From Sipunculus nudus (lineage: Eukaryota > Annelida > Sipuncula > Golfingiida > Sipunculidae): 64,000 nucleotides of DNA. The notes beneath the pieces were generated by a model that was given only the letters and a program-made list of their open reading frames with translations, made no database searches and had not been told where the DNA came from. The DNA lies in assembly GCA_026874595.1 (NCBI GenBank), contig CM049311.1:64149953-64213952 (forward strand). Reading direction: 5' to 3'. A program made the position numbers and the translations under genes. Numbering within the stretch: position 1 is the stretch's first letter; each line of letters begins with the position of its first letter. Positions 25,705-39,531 of this stretch are shown piece by piece.

Positions 25705-28700
25705 TATCTAGTCCAAGGGAATGTCAAAGGTCTGACTCAGAACTGAATGAGGCAAATTATAAGGGTTCCAATTTATTCCAGTATCTTCCCTTCTGGTCGG
25801 CCTAACAGGAGGTCCATCCTCACCACCTGATGAGACCTCATTCTCACTACTGAGCAAATCATCAAACCAATTAAACTGGAGACGTTCTTGCACATTTCCA
25901 CAGGGACAAACATGTCAAATAATACTATCAGAACTAGAGTCATTCTTTTGTCGTCTGTTGATCGTCTTTGTCCGACGGGACTTGGGTTGAATGGAGTATA
26001 TTCTCTCATGTCATGACAAGATTTCAATTCTGCGCGACTTACCCGTTTTCTTTCACCAAATCCGTCACTAGGTTCAATCTTATAGACATTACCCTTACTC
26101 TGCACTTCTTTGTAACCCTGGTATTGTTTGCATCTTGTATCTTGAGTCTACCCTTTTAATCATGTCTCCTGAGTAAATTACGTTCACCAACAAACAAAAG
26201 AACTTCTTTAGCTTTCTTGTAACAGTAAGTTTCCGGATCAGTAGAGACTGACGAAATTTATTCTGAATAATCTGATAGGATAACTGATGTCTCCTCAGAT
26301 GGTCCTTAACCAATTCATTCACATCTTCAAAATGTTCGTACTCCCTTGGTCCTAATGAAGAGTCTGGTGGTAATCTGCATCTCTTCCAAGCAATATGTAA
26401 TATGGACTCAGTCCTGTACTGGAATGTGGTGTGGCATTGTAGGCGAAGCACAACAAGTTTAAATGCTCAGTCGGTCTCCGCTTTGACTGGTGTGTTGAAG
26501 TACGTATCCAGTCATGCATCGTTCGATTATGTCTTTCAATTGCCCATTTCCAGCCGGGTGATACGGAGTGGAACGCGATTTTGTTACACATAGTGTCGGC
26601 ATAACTACTTAATATGCTGTCTTTCAAATTCTCAGCCCTGGTAGGAGTGGATCCTTTACGGTGGACCAAATTTGTAAACCACTCTTTTATCTATATTTGT
26701 GAATCAGTTGACGCCTTCTGGTCCATTGTTGTCTTCGTTATGGTCCATTTGGAGAAAACATCAGTAATGACAAGGACATTTTCCTTTCCATTATGAGATG
26801 ATTCCAATACCGTGAAATCAATGGCCACTTCTTCCATCGGTCCACCAGCCATCAGAGTTCCCATTTATGTAGTCACTTTAACTGGCTAAGACTTCAAACG
26901 TCTCTCACAGCTGCAAGTCCATTTTCTTACATCCTGTTCCATTTTAGGCCAGTATCATCGAAACCTAACAAGTGTCATTGTTCTTTCGAAATCTTGATGA
27001 CTTTGTTCACCATGTAGCCCTCTTAATACCTGCTCTTAGAGTTGCTGTGGCAACAAAAGTTTGGAAAATCGTCAAATGATGCCTTGGGCTGTACCTCCAA
27101 ACTTCCTGCCGAATCTCCTTCTGTAATGTCAGTGGAAATGTCTGGTTATCGCAAGCTTCTGACAAAAGATGCTCTTCCTTTTAAGAATCCCATGGCCTAT
27201 CCCTCAAACGTGAGAGCGCATCAGCAGCAACATTTTCCTTGCAAGCTCTAAACTTGAACACAAAGTTATAAGAGGCTAGAGCACATGCCCACATTTGGTC
27301 GATTGCATAAAGCTTTCTTTTCGACATTATAGTGATAGCTTACATTTCAATCTCTTCGAGGAGTAGTTGCGCACATTTCTTTCTCCTTTGCATAGTCCAC
27401 GACTAGCATAGGCGATAACACGCACTCCACCCACCTTGATCTTGTGTCAACCTTGCTCCGAGCCCATGCTGCCTCGCATTTGTCTCGAGAACGTATGTTT
27501 TACTGTAGTCGGCATAACCTAAAACTGGTGCAGTCGTCAACACCTCTTTCAATGTCTGGAATCCTCCCACAGCTCACCCAAAGGAACACGTCTATTACTC
27601 TTACTTTGGTTAATCTGTGATAATCGTCAAACTAATTCATGAATGGGACGTGCACGGAACCCATTTACAAATCTCCGATAGTACGACGCCAGTCCTAAGA
27701 TGCTTCTCTGTTCTAACAATAAGGTAGGTCGCAGTTACTGTTGAACAGCAAGTATCTTTTGTGGGTCTGTGCTAACCCCTAAAGCTGAGACTACATGTCC
27801 AAGAAAAATTGACTTCTTTCTTGAAAATACACACACATTCTGGCTTCCAAACTAAAACCATGCTCCATCAATCTCATAAACACAACACAAGTCTTTGCAG
27901 ATGCAGAGAATGTCCGTCTATACACAATAACATCATCAAGAAAAAACAATAAAATATCCAAAATCTCAGCACGAAAAGCCCTTCCCATTTGTCTCCGAAA
28001 CGTTGCAGTGGCATTTGGCAGCCCGATTACAATCCTTTCATACTCGTAAAGACCCAATGATGCAGACTTGGATTGATCATCAGTATGAAATTGGACTTGA
28101 TTATAGGAAGCTGCCAAATCAAGAGCACTAAAATAATTGTTCCGGCAGGTGCGTCAATGTATCACCTATACGCGGCTATTGAAACGCATCTCGCTTTACC
28201 TTTTCATTTACTTTTCTATAATCAACACACATACGTGACGCTCCTGTGTTCTTCTTCCTCACCAAAAGATGCAAAATTAGAATAGCTCTCTTTGATAACT
28301 CCTTTCTGTAGCATATCTTGTAGATTCTCGTTCAACTCCGTCCACAAATGCGGTGGTACACGTCGATACGGTTGCAATATTGGAGTCTCATCATTCTTTA
28401 TTATCCTGTGCTGAATTGTTGGTGTATAGCAAAGCTCGTCGCCTTCACGATGAAACACATTCTTGTACTTCGATATCAATTCTAGTAACTCCCGTTTCTT
28501 TTCCTCTGTACCATAAAAATTTAAGAGATCAATCCCGTCACGTATATCTGATAGACATGAAGGATCGTCGTTTACTACATTCTGGTCAGCTTCCATCGGC
28601 TCTTACTCATTGATGTGCATATCTGTCTCACCGATCTCCATCCTTAGTGATTTGCTTCAAGTCATTGTTTGTACAGTCTTGGCTAACCCTAGCCTGTTCT

Positions 28701-29345
28701 TTGCTTGTGCTATTAGCTACTCGTACATAATGATACCTTTCTGAGAAATCTTCTAACGTACGAGTCACTAACAGTCAATGCGGTGTTTGGCCTAAGCCCT
28801 CAACAAGAATAGGAGCTTCTCCACTGGGCCTTAGTGTAGCTCTTATATCACACACTGAAGTCGCGGGATAACCACTGGCCCTGTACCAGTTACCTTAACT
28901 AAGCCTGTTTTGGGGCAAGTCTCTCTCCCCTCTAGTAAAGTGGCAACTTTGGTATATAACTGATTACATTCATACCCAATATGTCTGAATATACACACTT
29001 GCCATTCTCTCTGGTAACCAAAACACCACGGTTAGTGATTGTTACCCCCGTTTTCAAAAAGATCCATTATTACAATTTCAGTATATGGTACCTCTAATTT
29101 GTTCTCAGCTCTCAATCTAATTAATTTGTTTCCAGCTATGAACTCAGACCCCGGTCTACCTGTGGTGTCCTACCGTCACCGGGCCTGTCTGATTCTCACT
29201 ATAACGGGAAGGAGCATTAACAGTTTTCGATTCAAAGTCCGGACAGCGATTTAGTAAGTGTCCATACTGTCTACAGTTAAAACATGGTCCAATTTGTCTT
29301 TGAAACCATGCTCTGCTGATCTGTTGCCGAAGGGGCGCCATCTTT
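25705..29345 (-). pseudogene. Decayed Gypsy (Metaviridae-type) gag-pol
   Basis: Read on the minus strand, fragments appear in the Gypsy order. A gag zinc knuckle with C-x2-C-x4-H-x4-C (CFNCRQYGHLLNRC) is at 29243-29284. The region leading into RT, with ILQPYRRVPPHLW, is at 28596-28222. An RT block (28117-27791) has FFLDDVIVYRRT in place of the usual YxDD box. RNase H-like sequence lies near 27640-27340. The integrase core (about 26940-26350) has ENVLVITDVFSKW and, in another frame, NATPHSSTGLSPYYILLGRD. A basic integrase C-terminal tail runs to a stop near 25708. Frames switch many times and stops interrupt each block, so it is inactive. The LTRs were not identified. Confidence 0.85.
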
Positions 29346-30045
29346 GCAATAGCCTGCCTTACCGGCTCTACTGTCTTGCTGCTTGGTCATGTTACTTATT
29401 TTGTACTGTTTTGTATCTCAACATGTAATTGTTAATTTTTAATATATTTGTGATAAAGTATATTTTAACATTAATTGCTTCTCTCTAAGTGATTCCTATA
29501 AATTGAATTATTTTCTTATTTTGACAATAACCATTAAATACCTAGTTCCATTCTATACTTCTTCAGAATGGAAGAGCCCCCTGCTACTGAATGCATGTAC
29601 ATAAATATCTTTATTTATAAAACAACTATATTTTTTGCCAAGACACAATGGAAAAGCAATAATTCATTTGTGCACATATGTGTGTAATTTTTATGTAGCA
29701 ATTACAGTTATTGGGTTTATTCTTTCTAACGACAAAAAAAAGCCGACTGCAAAATAAAATGCAGGAGATCCTGTCCATTAAGATCATTATTAATTCCTTT
29801 CTGCTACGAATTAAGAGCTCATAACCTTTAATCAAATATTACCTGGTTTTGGCCTTATAGGATTAAGTAAGTCTTTGTCATAACATTTGCTGAATACATT
29901 GTGATTAGATCAAATAGATGATGTATGCAGGTGTAGAGAAGAATGATTTGTCTGCATTGTTGATTCATTAAGCAGCATAAAATTTGTTTTTCTTCCGACA
30001 AAATATGGCTTAAGAAATTATTATGATGGAGGTTTTTTTTAAGGG

Positions 30046-30091
<46 letters not shown>

Positions 30092-30837
30092 CCGCACAAT
30101 TGGATCTGGTGGTAAAGTTATCCCTACCGCTTCTTATTAGAGTAGGGTACTGAAAGGATGAATTTTGCAAGGAGGTTTTAAACCTTAGACCACACGAAAT
30201 GTTATTATGAAGAATAAAAAAATATTGTTAAAGAAATGTTTCATTTTACTGAACTGTTAAGCCTTGTCTCTCTTTCTGGTTATTCTCTTCCTTATATCCA
30301 GCAAATTTCCCTGTAAGTCTGCTTCAATGTATATTGATAGGCTTAATTGTATATTATTTTTGTCAAATATACAAATGATGTATACGCTTTAAATACATCG
30401 AGGTTTAATCGCATTAATGATATTAGATACATTTACTGATATTAATATGTATTGTCCTGTTATAAATTGTTTACTAAGAATTCAATTTATCAGCCCTGAA
30501 GAAAGGTACTTCCCAACGCCAGGAGACTGGACCGACTGTGGAACTCATAACCGAACACGATATATAGCAATGCGCCCAATACTTGTATGTCTGGCAAAAT
30601 GAATGGCATTCCTTTCCTCATACTATTTGCCGTGCCATGTTTTAATTCCTTTACTAGGCATGGAATTGCCCTTATTTGGGTGACAATCCTATTTTTTTTC
30701 TAAATCGGCCGAATATGCCCCCTCATCCTCCGTTGCTTATAACAAGTGTCATAATTAAAGAATTTGATGATCCGATTGATAGATGAGTGGCGTCAATTTA
30801 TCTCGGGAGGTTGGGATGATAATCAAAGTTGGGACAA

Positions 30838-30879
<42 letters not shown>

Positions 30880-31387
30880 ATAATTGGATGTGTGGTATAA
30901 ACACGATTTAGATATAGACCTATAATATTTGATTCTAAAGTTTGAAATGGAACCAAATTATATTGTTCGTTTTATTAATATATTTCATTCCCGAAGTACA
31001 TTTACATTACATTGACCGTTCCCCTTGCTAAAATTTGGGGGAGCTTTGGGAATACATGCCTCCTGTAACCCCCCCCCCCCCCCTTGTTTTGACGCCCCTG
31101 GTAGAGATGCTGAGTAGGGCCCTATACAGTGAGGGTTTGTCTCACCCTTGTGCCCCCGTATAGCAAAATCATGGATCCGCAAATGAGTATAAATGTGCAA
31201 GGTACCGGTATAACCACTGATGAGTCACTAACAAGTATATAAGATTTAAATGTTCTTTGGAACTTGTTCAAGGTGACAAACAGGAGTATCACGTGTGTGC
31301 TGAATTAAACATTGGTGTGATCACTTGTGACACAATATTGTGCACCAGATTAACCGGATAAAACCAGATCCTAATCTCCAAGACATG
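29346..31387. other. No recognisable gene; microsatellites and one poly-C tract
   Basis: (TA)n at about 30047-30089 and 30840-30875. Near 31072-31110 a poly-C tract runs into TGTTTTGACGCCCCTG, which resembles one terminus of a hAT-like element; its partner was not found. Confidence 0.5.
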
Positions 31388-31477
31388 CATACTCGACTGG
31401 CCGCGTACACATGAAATGGGTCACCTTAGTTACATTAATCGCGAGTCGCACGTGGTCAACACGTGAATTATATATTA

Positions 31478-31485
<8 letters not shown>
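31388..31485. repeat. ~100-bp repeat beside (TA)n, copy 1
   Basis: Contains ACTCGACTGGCCGCGTACAC and ends CAACACGTGAATTATATA before a TA run. A diverged copy lies at 33228-33325 in the same orientation, also directly before a TA run. Confidence 0.7.

Positions 31486-31523
<38 letters not shown>
31486..31523. repeat. (TA)n microsatellite
   Basis: The TA run ends at the left edge of the MITE; its last TA (31522-31523) serves as one half of that element's target duplication. Confidence 0.9.
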
Positions 31524-31526
<3 letters not shown>

Positions 31527-31709
31527 TGAAACCTCGTTGTGTCGAAGTCGAAGGGACCTTCAGAAAACTTCGACACATCCGAGGTTCGACACAAGCGGGT
31601 TTTATTTGGTTATAATTTAACTAGAGTTGTCCGGAATATCGAGCCTTTAACTTCAACATAAGCAGGGTATTCGACTTAGGCGAGTTCGACACAACGAGGT
31701 TTCACTGTA
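31522..31709. mobile_element. Tigger/pogo-type MITE, 184 bp, TA target duplication
   Basis: Terminal inverted repeats of at least 23 bp begin CAGTGAAACCTCGTTGTGTC (31524) and end with its complement at 31707. TA flanks both sides. The CAGT-AAACCTCG style is characteristic of pogo/Tigger non-autonomous elements in the Tc1/mariner superfamily. Inner copies of TTCGACACAA and CGACTTAGGCGAG form subterminal repeats. No coding capacity. Confidence 0.85.
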
Positions 31710-31724
31710 TATAACAGAAATTGC

Positions 31725-31812
31725 ATTATAGAAATTATATAATAAAATAATAATAATTATTATTGTTATTATTATTTAATATTATTATAATTATTATTTT
31801 TATTTTTAATAA
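31725..31812. repeat. AT/ATT-rich low-complexity tract
   Basis: Runs of TAATAATTATTATTG-type sequence directly after the MITE. Confidence 0.85.
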
Positions 31813-32458
31813 AAAAGAGCTAATATTATTAGAAAATACCAACAGAATGGCCAATTATAGCATGTATTTTTTTGTGAGAGAAGGGCACAATCGCGCCCTT
31901 TTTTTTGTGAAATCACCTAAATTCCATTCAGTTGAATGAAAATTCAATTTTAATTCCTTTTAGGCCACATGCCTGACTAGAAAACAACTGTGACTATATT
32001 TCTGGATCGAGTTTTTTTTTAGTTATATAGGTCTTATTCATTATTCCTTGACCTGTAAAAAATACACTATGAATTATTGTGTAATTTTTAGAGTTAAGGG
32101 AGTAAAATAAAATGTAATTCATTTAAGTGAGAACGGTTAGAACTATAGGCTTACTTGTAGGCGTAATATTTAAACTGTTAACCTTATATAGAGTAGTCTG
32201 CTTTGGAATATAATAATTTGTTTTGTATTGCTCAATCTTTATTTATACCAATTGACATCAGGTAAGTTTTCAGTAAATCAATTGTTCATGGAAATATTTA
32301 TTTAATAATTACAACTAGGACTTCAAGAAATGTTGAAAATGGTGCATCCTTTGCCCTCAGAGGGCTTATATCTGTTAATTGTTTCATACTATATATGATT
32401 AAAAACCAAGTAACCGATTGAAGTTCAATTTAGATTTGAAGGAGACTATATAAGGGTA

Positions 32459-32460
32459 TG

Positions 32461-32528
<68 letters not shown>

Positions 32529-32530
32529 AA
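32459..32530. repeat. (TA)n microsatellite
   Basis: TA run with a few TTT interruptions. Confidence 0.95.
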
Positions 32531-32885
32531 TATAATCAATCTGGCACACATGATTCTGTCAATTCAATGTTTAATTCTTTTTGTGTGGTGCAGCATGTTA
32601 TTAAAAATAAGAAATTGGTCAAAATACTGCACTAAAAATGCATATTTTATGTTTTAATTTTTCAAAATTTTACAAATCGTGGGAGGGGGTATATATTCCA
32701 GAATGTACCCCGCCCTTTTAAAAAACGATTATGACAAAACTATGATATATATGTATTATCCTCTCCCAATGCCATCCCCCCACCCACAATTTTAAGAACA
32801 CGCCAAAGCCTATATGAAAGTAATTACTGCCCCTCAGACTTCGCTCAGGCTACTGCCCTTATTGGAAAAATAGTATATAAATGGT

Positions 32886-33160
32886 ACCTAAAATAATGCA
32901 GGAAATTTTAAATCATGCCGGCCATAATCTTAAAGAAGTGTTTATAGCCAGCACGTTAAGTAACAGTTCAATGCGATCACAGTTATTTTATTATAGAAGT
33001 TACAAACTCATGTATATCACATTGCTAAAGTGTGTTGCTGCTAAAAAGTGTATATGGCACAGGGCCAAATTATCTTTTCTGAAAAGGTTGTACTTAAAAA
33101 CATGGTAATCTTCTGTCCTTTTTTCTTAAAGCGCTTAGGCCATGAAACCATGCATATTTC
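32886..33160. repeat. ~270-bp diverged repeat, copy 1
   Basis: Ordered shared pieces include AGTGTTTATAGCCAGCACGT, CACATTGCTAAAGTGT and AAAGCGCTTAGGCCATGAAA. The 75-codon frame from 32881 lies inside the repeat and is not supported as a gene. A diverged copy lies at 33418-33690. Confidence 0.65.
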
Positions 33161-33186
33161 TGAAAGATCCATACTATTTTTCAATG

Positions 33187-33319
33187 TTTTAGATCAGCTG
33201 ACTGCATGTGAGTCATCGGAGCTGTAGCGAACGTACTCGAGTGGCCACGTATACATATATAAAATGGGCCACCTTAATTACGTTTATGGCGGGTAGCACG
33301 CGTGATTAGACAACACGTG

Positions 33320-33325
<6 letters not shown>
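33187..33325. repeat. 'AGCTCAGCTGACTG' fragment and ~100-bp repeat, copy 2
   Basis: Begins TTTAGATCAGCTGACTGCAT, a fragment of the family seen at 1-2440. It then continues as the second copy of the 31388 repeat, from about 33228, ending CAACACGTGAATTATATA before a TA run (about 33323-33368). Confidence 0.65.
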
Positions 33326-33371
<46 letters not shown>

Positions 33372-33417
33372 TGAGGAATACAATACACATTTGGTGAATA
33401 TTATTAGTTAATAGCGT

Positions 33418-33690
33418 CAAGGTATACCAACAGTAATGTAGTAAATTTTAATTCATGCAGCCTATATGTACACTCTTTAAGCAGCTAGTGTTTATGGCTC
33501 CACACGTTTATAAGTCCCAGCGATCGCTGTTATCTAATTTAATACTAGGAATTACACACTGCTGTATATAAACACATTGCTAAAAGTGTATAGCAAGTAT
33601 AGCCAAAATATCTTTTGTGAAAATGTTGGACTTATAAACATTTATAGCTTCTATACTTTTTTTATGATAGCGCTTAGGAAATGAAACTAT
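33418..33690. repeat. ~270-bp diverged repeat, copy 2
   Basis: Same order of landmarks as 32886-33160, such as CACATTGCTAAAAGTGTATA and ATAGCGCTTAGGAAATGAAA. With copy 1 it suggests duplication of a segment containing repeat, (TA)n and repeat. Confidence 0.6.
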
Positions 33691-36131
33691 ATGCGGTTTG
33701 GGATGCATCCGCACTTGCATAACCTCCACTGTGAGTGCGTTTACAGTGGAGCAGAAAATCTGCATGTTCCGTTTATGTCTATTCGTAGATTGCACTTTGT
33801 ACAACATATACAAGGCCTGAAACCTGATGACATGCTGATTCACAATACTGCGACGTGACTAAAATTTCTAAATTGCTAGGCCATTATAGGCCCATGAACT
33901 CAGTCTGCTGGACGTATTTATAGCTGATCGCCAAGAAGCTGAGAACCTAAACGAAAGTTTCAAACAGGAGGGGAAGGAAGGGGGGTCGCAAAATTTGGTT
34001 TGAAACCAAAAAAAAGTTGTTTCGACTCCAAATGGGGCGGGGCGGGGGGGGGGGTAAGGACCCCCACGACCCCACTACTGGCACTATAGCAATATAACAC
34101 TATAGGAATAACTAAGTGTTCTAGATTCCCTTCAACATATGTTAATAGATTTTAAGAAAAGACATTAATAGAATATTTCATACAACTGGATTAAGTGTAT
34201 ATTATCTGAGTTCATAATTTCGTCGTGTTGTGCTATCATCATTAATTTCTCAAATATTACAATACGTTATGCAACCAACCAACCATATATACATTTGATC
34301 ATATCCTTCAGGCAATATAATGATACATAAATGAACCAGGTTGCAACCATGACCAAGAGACTTTTAAACTACAGGGATCATACACTTCGAGCGAATCAAA
34401 CTGTAATGATTTTCATGGCTTTTTTCAGGACCTGCGTCAAGAAAGAATTCATGATTTTTCCATGTCACTTTATGGAAATGTTATACTTATAGGAAACTCT
34501 CGATGCAGATCATCAATGATCATTAAGATAGGAAGAATATAACTATAAATAGGCCTAGTTAAATATATTTGAGTGTCATTATTTAAAAAAGTGGATATTT
34601 TTCTCTCATTTGCTAAAAATTTTTGCATATAAGCTTCCTGTTTTCGATATTAAACCATAAAATTGAACACATGGGATGATTAAGTACAAACAATCTGGTT
34701 TAACAGTTCAGTCTTGCAACTGTTTCCCGCCAAATAATATGGAATGCTCATGCAGACTTAGAAATGTCACACCAACATATATGAGGCTTCATTGGCATTT
34801 ATAAGACTTTCTTACAAGTATATATATTATCAATCCGTTTTTGTCTAGTTAAGAGATACACGAATGCTTGGAATATGGGCATTATAAATTCGCGTTGTTA
34901 TAGAAGGCCCGGGAGGGCAGGGATTTGGAATTAGGCCTAAAACTTAAATTTGGCATTAAATTCTGTTAATTTTATCTTTCTGCATATTCTACTTTTCTTT
35001 CATTTTTTTAAACTTTATTTTTCAACCTTCATATTTCAATACACGACAGTCTTTAATCACTGAAAAATATCTTTTAAAAAAACATTTTTATTAATGATTT
35101 AACTGTTTAAACTCAAAGGCTCAAGTGAATTTTTATTGCAAACGACAGTGAAATACTTTCATTTTTTTTAGTCTCATATACGTACTGTTTTAAGCTTCTC
35201 CCCTGTGATGTCAAACTTCATTTGCGCAAAACTCACCGTGCCTTGATCACTCCACTACATAATAAGGCCTATAAAAGCTTAGAAAAAAAATTTGGTTCGC
35301 TTTGTATCCTTCGAACAACATAAATTTCTTGAAATTGTGCATCTTGAACGCATGTTTAACTGAATGAATACTGCCCTGGCATATTATTTTACAAAAAGTA
35401 TTCGTAAGAATGACATGATGGCAATGAGGCGTTAACCGCCCAGATAGAGAAGAACGGATGACAACCTAAGTTTGAACAGCACTAAGGCGAGAAATGCCGA
35501 AGTGTAGTCTGCATGGTTTAGGTGGTTTTCATGTATCATGTGGGCCCCTCATGTTCAATATTTGATATATATAATTAAGTTGATACAAATATTTTGAGAC
35601 GTTAAGAAAATAAATAATCATAACTTTTAAATGACACATGATTTTTTTTGGTTTAAATCATGACTTTTAAAGTACTGATTTTTGAAATCTAAAAAATCAT
35701 GACTTTTTGAGGACGTACGAACCCTGCAATATACAGTTCCTTGTTTTGAACTACGGGTTTGGCTGTCCATTTCCCCAGTTACATAATCGTACGGCCCCAT
35801 ACAGCACAACGTCTGCTCAGAGCGGAGCGGTGTCTGGCTTGTTGTGGTATGTCGTTACATATTGCGGCATGTAGGCCATTTCAGATCAGCGTTATCGTCC
35901 GCGAACGATCACTGCCGCTTGGTGCGCTTCATATGCTGACCTCCGACCCGACCTACTTTGGCTTTTCTGTCAGTTGTTTGTTTCTCTCACGTGGCTGTTT
36001 CATCATATAAATATACGATGTCATTGTACGCGCCTTACATACATGTTGCGACCGGGTGTGAGAAACCACATAATCATAAATCTGACAGCCTACTGATTAA
36101 GTAGCCAACCGTAAGTGCCAACTCAACTAAC
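33691..36131. other. No recognisable gene upstream of the BHMT-like gene
   Basis: A G/C-homopolymer-rich stretch at about 33966-34076 ends CCCACTACTG, like a hAT-type terminus. The last few hundred bases before 36132 should hold the promoter and 5' UTR of the BHMT-like gene; no clear TATA box is visible. Confidence 0.45.
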
Positions 36132-39100
36132 ATGGGCGACTCGAGAACAACCAGAGGTGAGTATCATCAAACTCGCACGATCAGTTCAACCTCGGCCTAA
36201 CTGACAATACGACACGGCCACTGACACCTCATACACACTGCTGTACTTGTATACCTACCTGTCACTGCACTGCTGGTGTAGATATCGTTTTGAGGTGTTC
36301 ATTGCACATTAAAGTTTCATGTCGCAGTGTTTATGAATAATACATTGGGTTTACCCAGTAGTGACAGGTGTGGGTTATTCCTACCTTTAACAGTTTTACC
36401 TACATCGAGCTTACATTTACAGCGTCACAAATACATACATGTTTACTGTACATATAGGCAATGGAACAGACTAGCGGATACGTAGTCTTTGATAATATTC
36501 TTATACATTTCAGGACCATTGTATAAGAACTTTGTTGTATTCTTAGAACTAGAGGGAAGTATACTGCTTCAGACCAAGTTTGAGTTCGATTATAATTAAA
36601 CACCGCAGAGCTACAACCAGACCTAGTTTGAGTTCGATTATAATTAAACACCGCAGAGCTACAACCAGGCCAATGTCGGGGTCCATATACTGGTCTAATA
36701 TTGCTTTTGACAAGTCTTTATTCATATACAGGATTTAGAGAACACGGACCGGGTCATATACTAACCACCAAGGTCGACTAAAATGTTAGATATATCTGAG
36801 GGTACATTTTAGAATCAGTCGTCCGTTAACGGTGCAAGACGTTTCGTCGCTGCAGGCGGCTAGTCACATACGTGTGCATGTTTAGAGGGTGGACAGGTAG
36901 ATGTAAGTGCGTGGGGAGGGGATAGCAGTTAGCCTATACTTTTATTAAACAATAGGTCATTTCAAAACTGATAACATCAGCTGGAATGGGAAAAATGAGT
37001 TGATGTTATCTGAGGGGAAATGTCCGTACGGCAAGGACGATTCTGTCTTAATGTCGCTAATATCATTTCATTTCCCATAACGCTTCTAACATTTAAAAAG
37101 TACTATTTCTGGGAAGTGCATATACGGACTATACACCTCTCATACGGAAAACAAACTTTGCGAACTAGAGCACTATAATCGCGGGAGCAATTTGAGGAAA
37201 GACAATGTAATTAATTCTTCTCAGGACGGCTTTTGCTACAATATATACCACATTTTCTAACTGGTTAAATAACGATTACTCCAGTAAGGTTATATGTATT
37301 TTTAAGTTCAGCTGTAAGCTTTTTCCACAGCGAAGCAAATTGTCAGTTGGTCTTTAGTTAATTAATGGCTGATTTTCACAACATTTTCTTCACACAAACA
37401 TATATATATTATATAGTGAAGAAAAACAACACTGTAAATTCACTACAGAGTGTGTGTGGGTGGGTGGGTGTTCGTTCGTTCAGGTTTGTTCATTTTGGGT
37501 AGTGGAATTAACGAATTTGTATGAAAACATGTTTGATGCCTGGATAGTTGTACATGATCAGTTGCATGATTTAAATATACAATTCATTCCGAACTATTTA
37601 TCATATAGAATTTCCGAATATGCCCGTTTAAAATTCATGATTTCTGTCATATAGATACGCCACAGGTGAGCTTTGCATGGATCCTTTTGAATTTATCTGT
37701 ACAGGTAATAAAATACATATAGTAATCTTAAAGTCACTATAAACATATATTATTGTATATAAATATAGGTCTGCTGGAGAGGATAGATGCGGGAGAGACG
37801 GTGGTGGTTGCTGAGGGTTACTTGTTTGAGTTTGAGCGACGTGGCTACCTGAAAGCAGGCCCCTATGTCCCCGAGATTGTACTTGAACATCCCGAGCTGG
37901 TGCGGGCCATGCACCGGGAATTCGTACACTGTGGAAGCGATGTGGTGCTGGCATTTACGGTAAGATGGCTGCAAATATATGGAACAAGTCACCAGGCCTG
38001 CCACACCTCACTGTTTGAAATCAGTAGCTCTTGCTTTGGATTTAGGGGAGTTTGATATTCTTTAATTTTTCCAATTTTGAAGATGCATCAAAATTTTACA
38101 TGAGGAACACAATGTGAATTAATGTTCAAATAAAATTCCAAGTTATTTAACAAATCTATACAAACAACTTCATATGCTTATGCATACACACGTACATACG
38201 TCTATAATACACCAAGCACATAAACATATACATGTACATTTAAATATACCTACTTACATGAACATGACATAACATATATGTAAATATATGCACCTAAACA
38301 CCTATACACATACAAATACATAAACGTTTACATTCATTCACGTATATTCACGTAAACACATACATATACACACATATAAACAGGCAATAACATAAAGTAC
38401 GTGTGTAAGAGTGTACTCGAAAATCTCCATGTACATACACACGTATGCGTGTACATGCATCCTTGTACCCATTACATTACTGTATATTGTGTTTCGGGGT
38501 AAAAATAAACAAAATACATATATATATATGCTTATAAATATACATGTGCGTACATACATACATACACATATATAAATACACATATATACATATATATACA
38601 AATACATATGCATATACACATACCGACACATACATACACACACACATAAATGTAACGGTTCGTTCAATATAGGCACCTTGTCATCAATTTTGTACCCTTT
38701 ACATATTATCACTCATAGGCTCTATTATTATTTTTTTTGTACAACGGCCATATCGCTGGCCATTTCGTTGTTTCGCTGGTCATACTTGTTGCAAACAAGT
38801 TCCACTCCCGGGGGCTGGTTTTCGTTATCATGAACTATTGTAATGAACGGGTGTAATAGAGCGGAAAGTTGTGGTCACCGCGAATGCTCAGGACGAACTG
38901 TCCAGGAGATTCAGACCAGCGCTGAATCTGTGTAGGCAGTTCGTCTACAGATATTTCTTATGTTCAGGTAGCCCTTTTTAAGAGTATCATACGAAGTCAT
39001 AAAAAAGCGACTAAAAGTTAATTTATTATTCAAGAAGCAGTCCTTACTATTCTAAGAAATATTATATACTAATGTTCATGCTGCTTCTGTAAACGTTCAA

Positions 39101-39490
39101 AAACGAAGTATTTTAATTGAAGGAATTACTATTGGAATTACTTGTTCATAAAGAGTTCAAATACGAAGTATTTAACCGTCGATAAAGTATTTAGTGACAC
39201 ACTAGTCGTTAGTGCCTAGTACTTTATGTATATTCATATTATTAACTACGTATATTTCTTGTTAAATTGGACTCTATAAAGAGACCAGCGCTGAATCTCC
39301 GTGTAGGCAGTTCGTCTACAGATATTTCTTATGTTTAGTTTCAGAGAGAGTACCCTGTATATATACTGCACCCGCACTGTCTAAATAAACCGTCATGTAC
39401 AACAACCTGGTTTCGCTGATGTCTTCGCTCTTCAATAAACGAATTTGACAAGAAAGTGGACCCAAATGCAGACTAACAGACGGACCACTG

Positions 39491-39531
<41 letters not shown>

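Noticed and set aside
31072-34076. hAT-like elements ending at 31104 (CGCCCCTG) and 34080 (CACTACTG)
   Set aside because: Only one terminus is visible for each and no matching 8-bp flank was found.
38338-38712. 124-codon minus-strand frame
   Set aside because: Translation of ACATA/TACA microsatellite.
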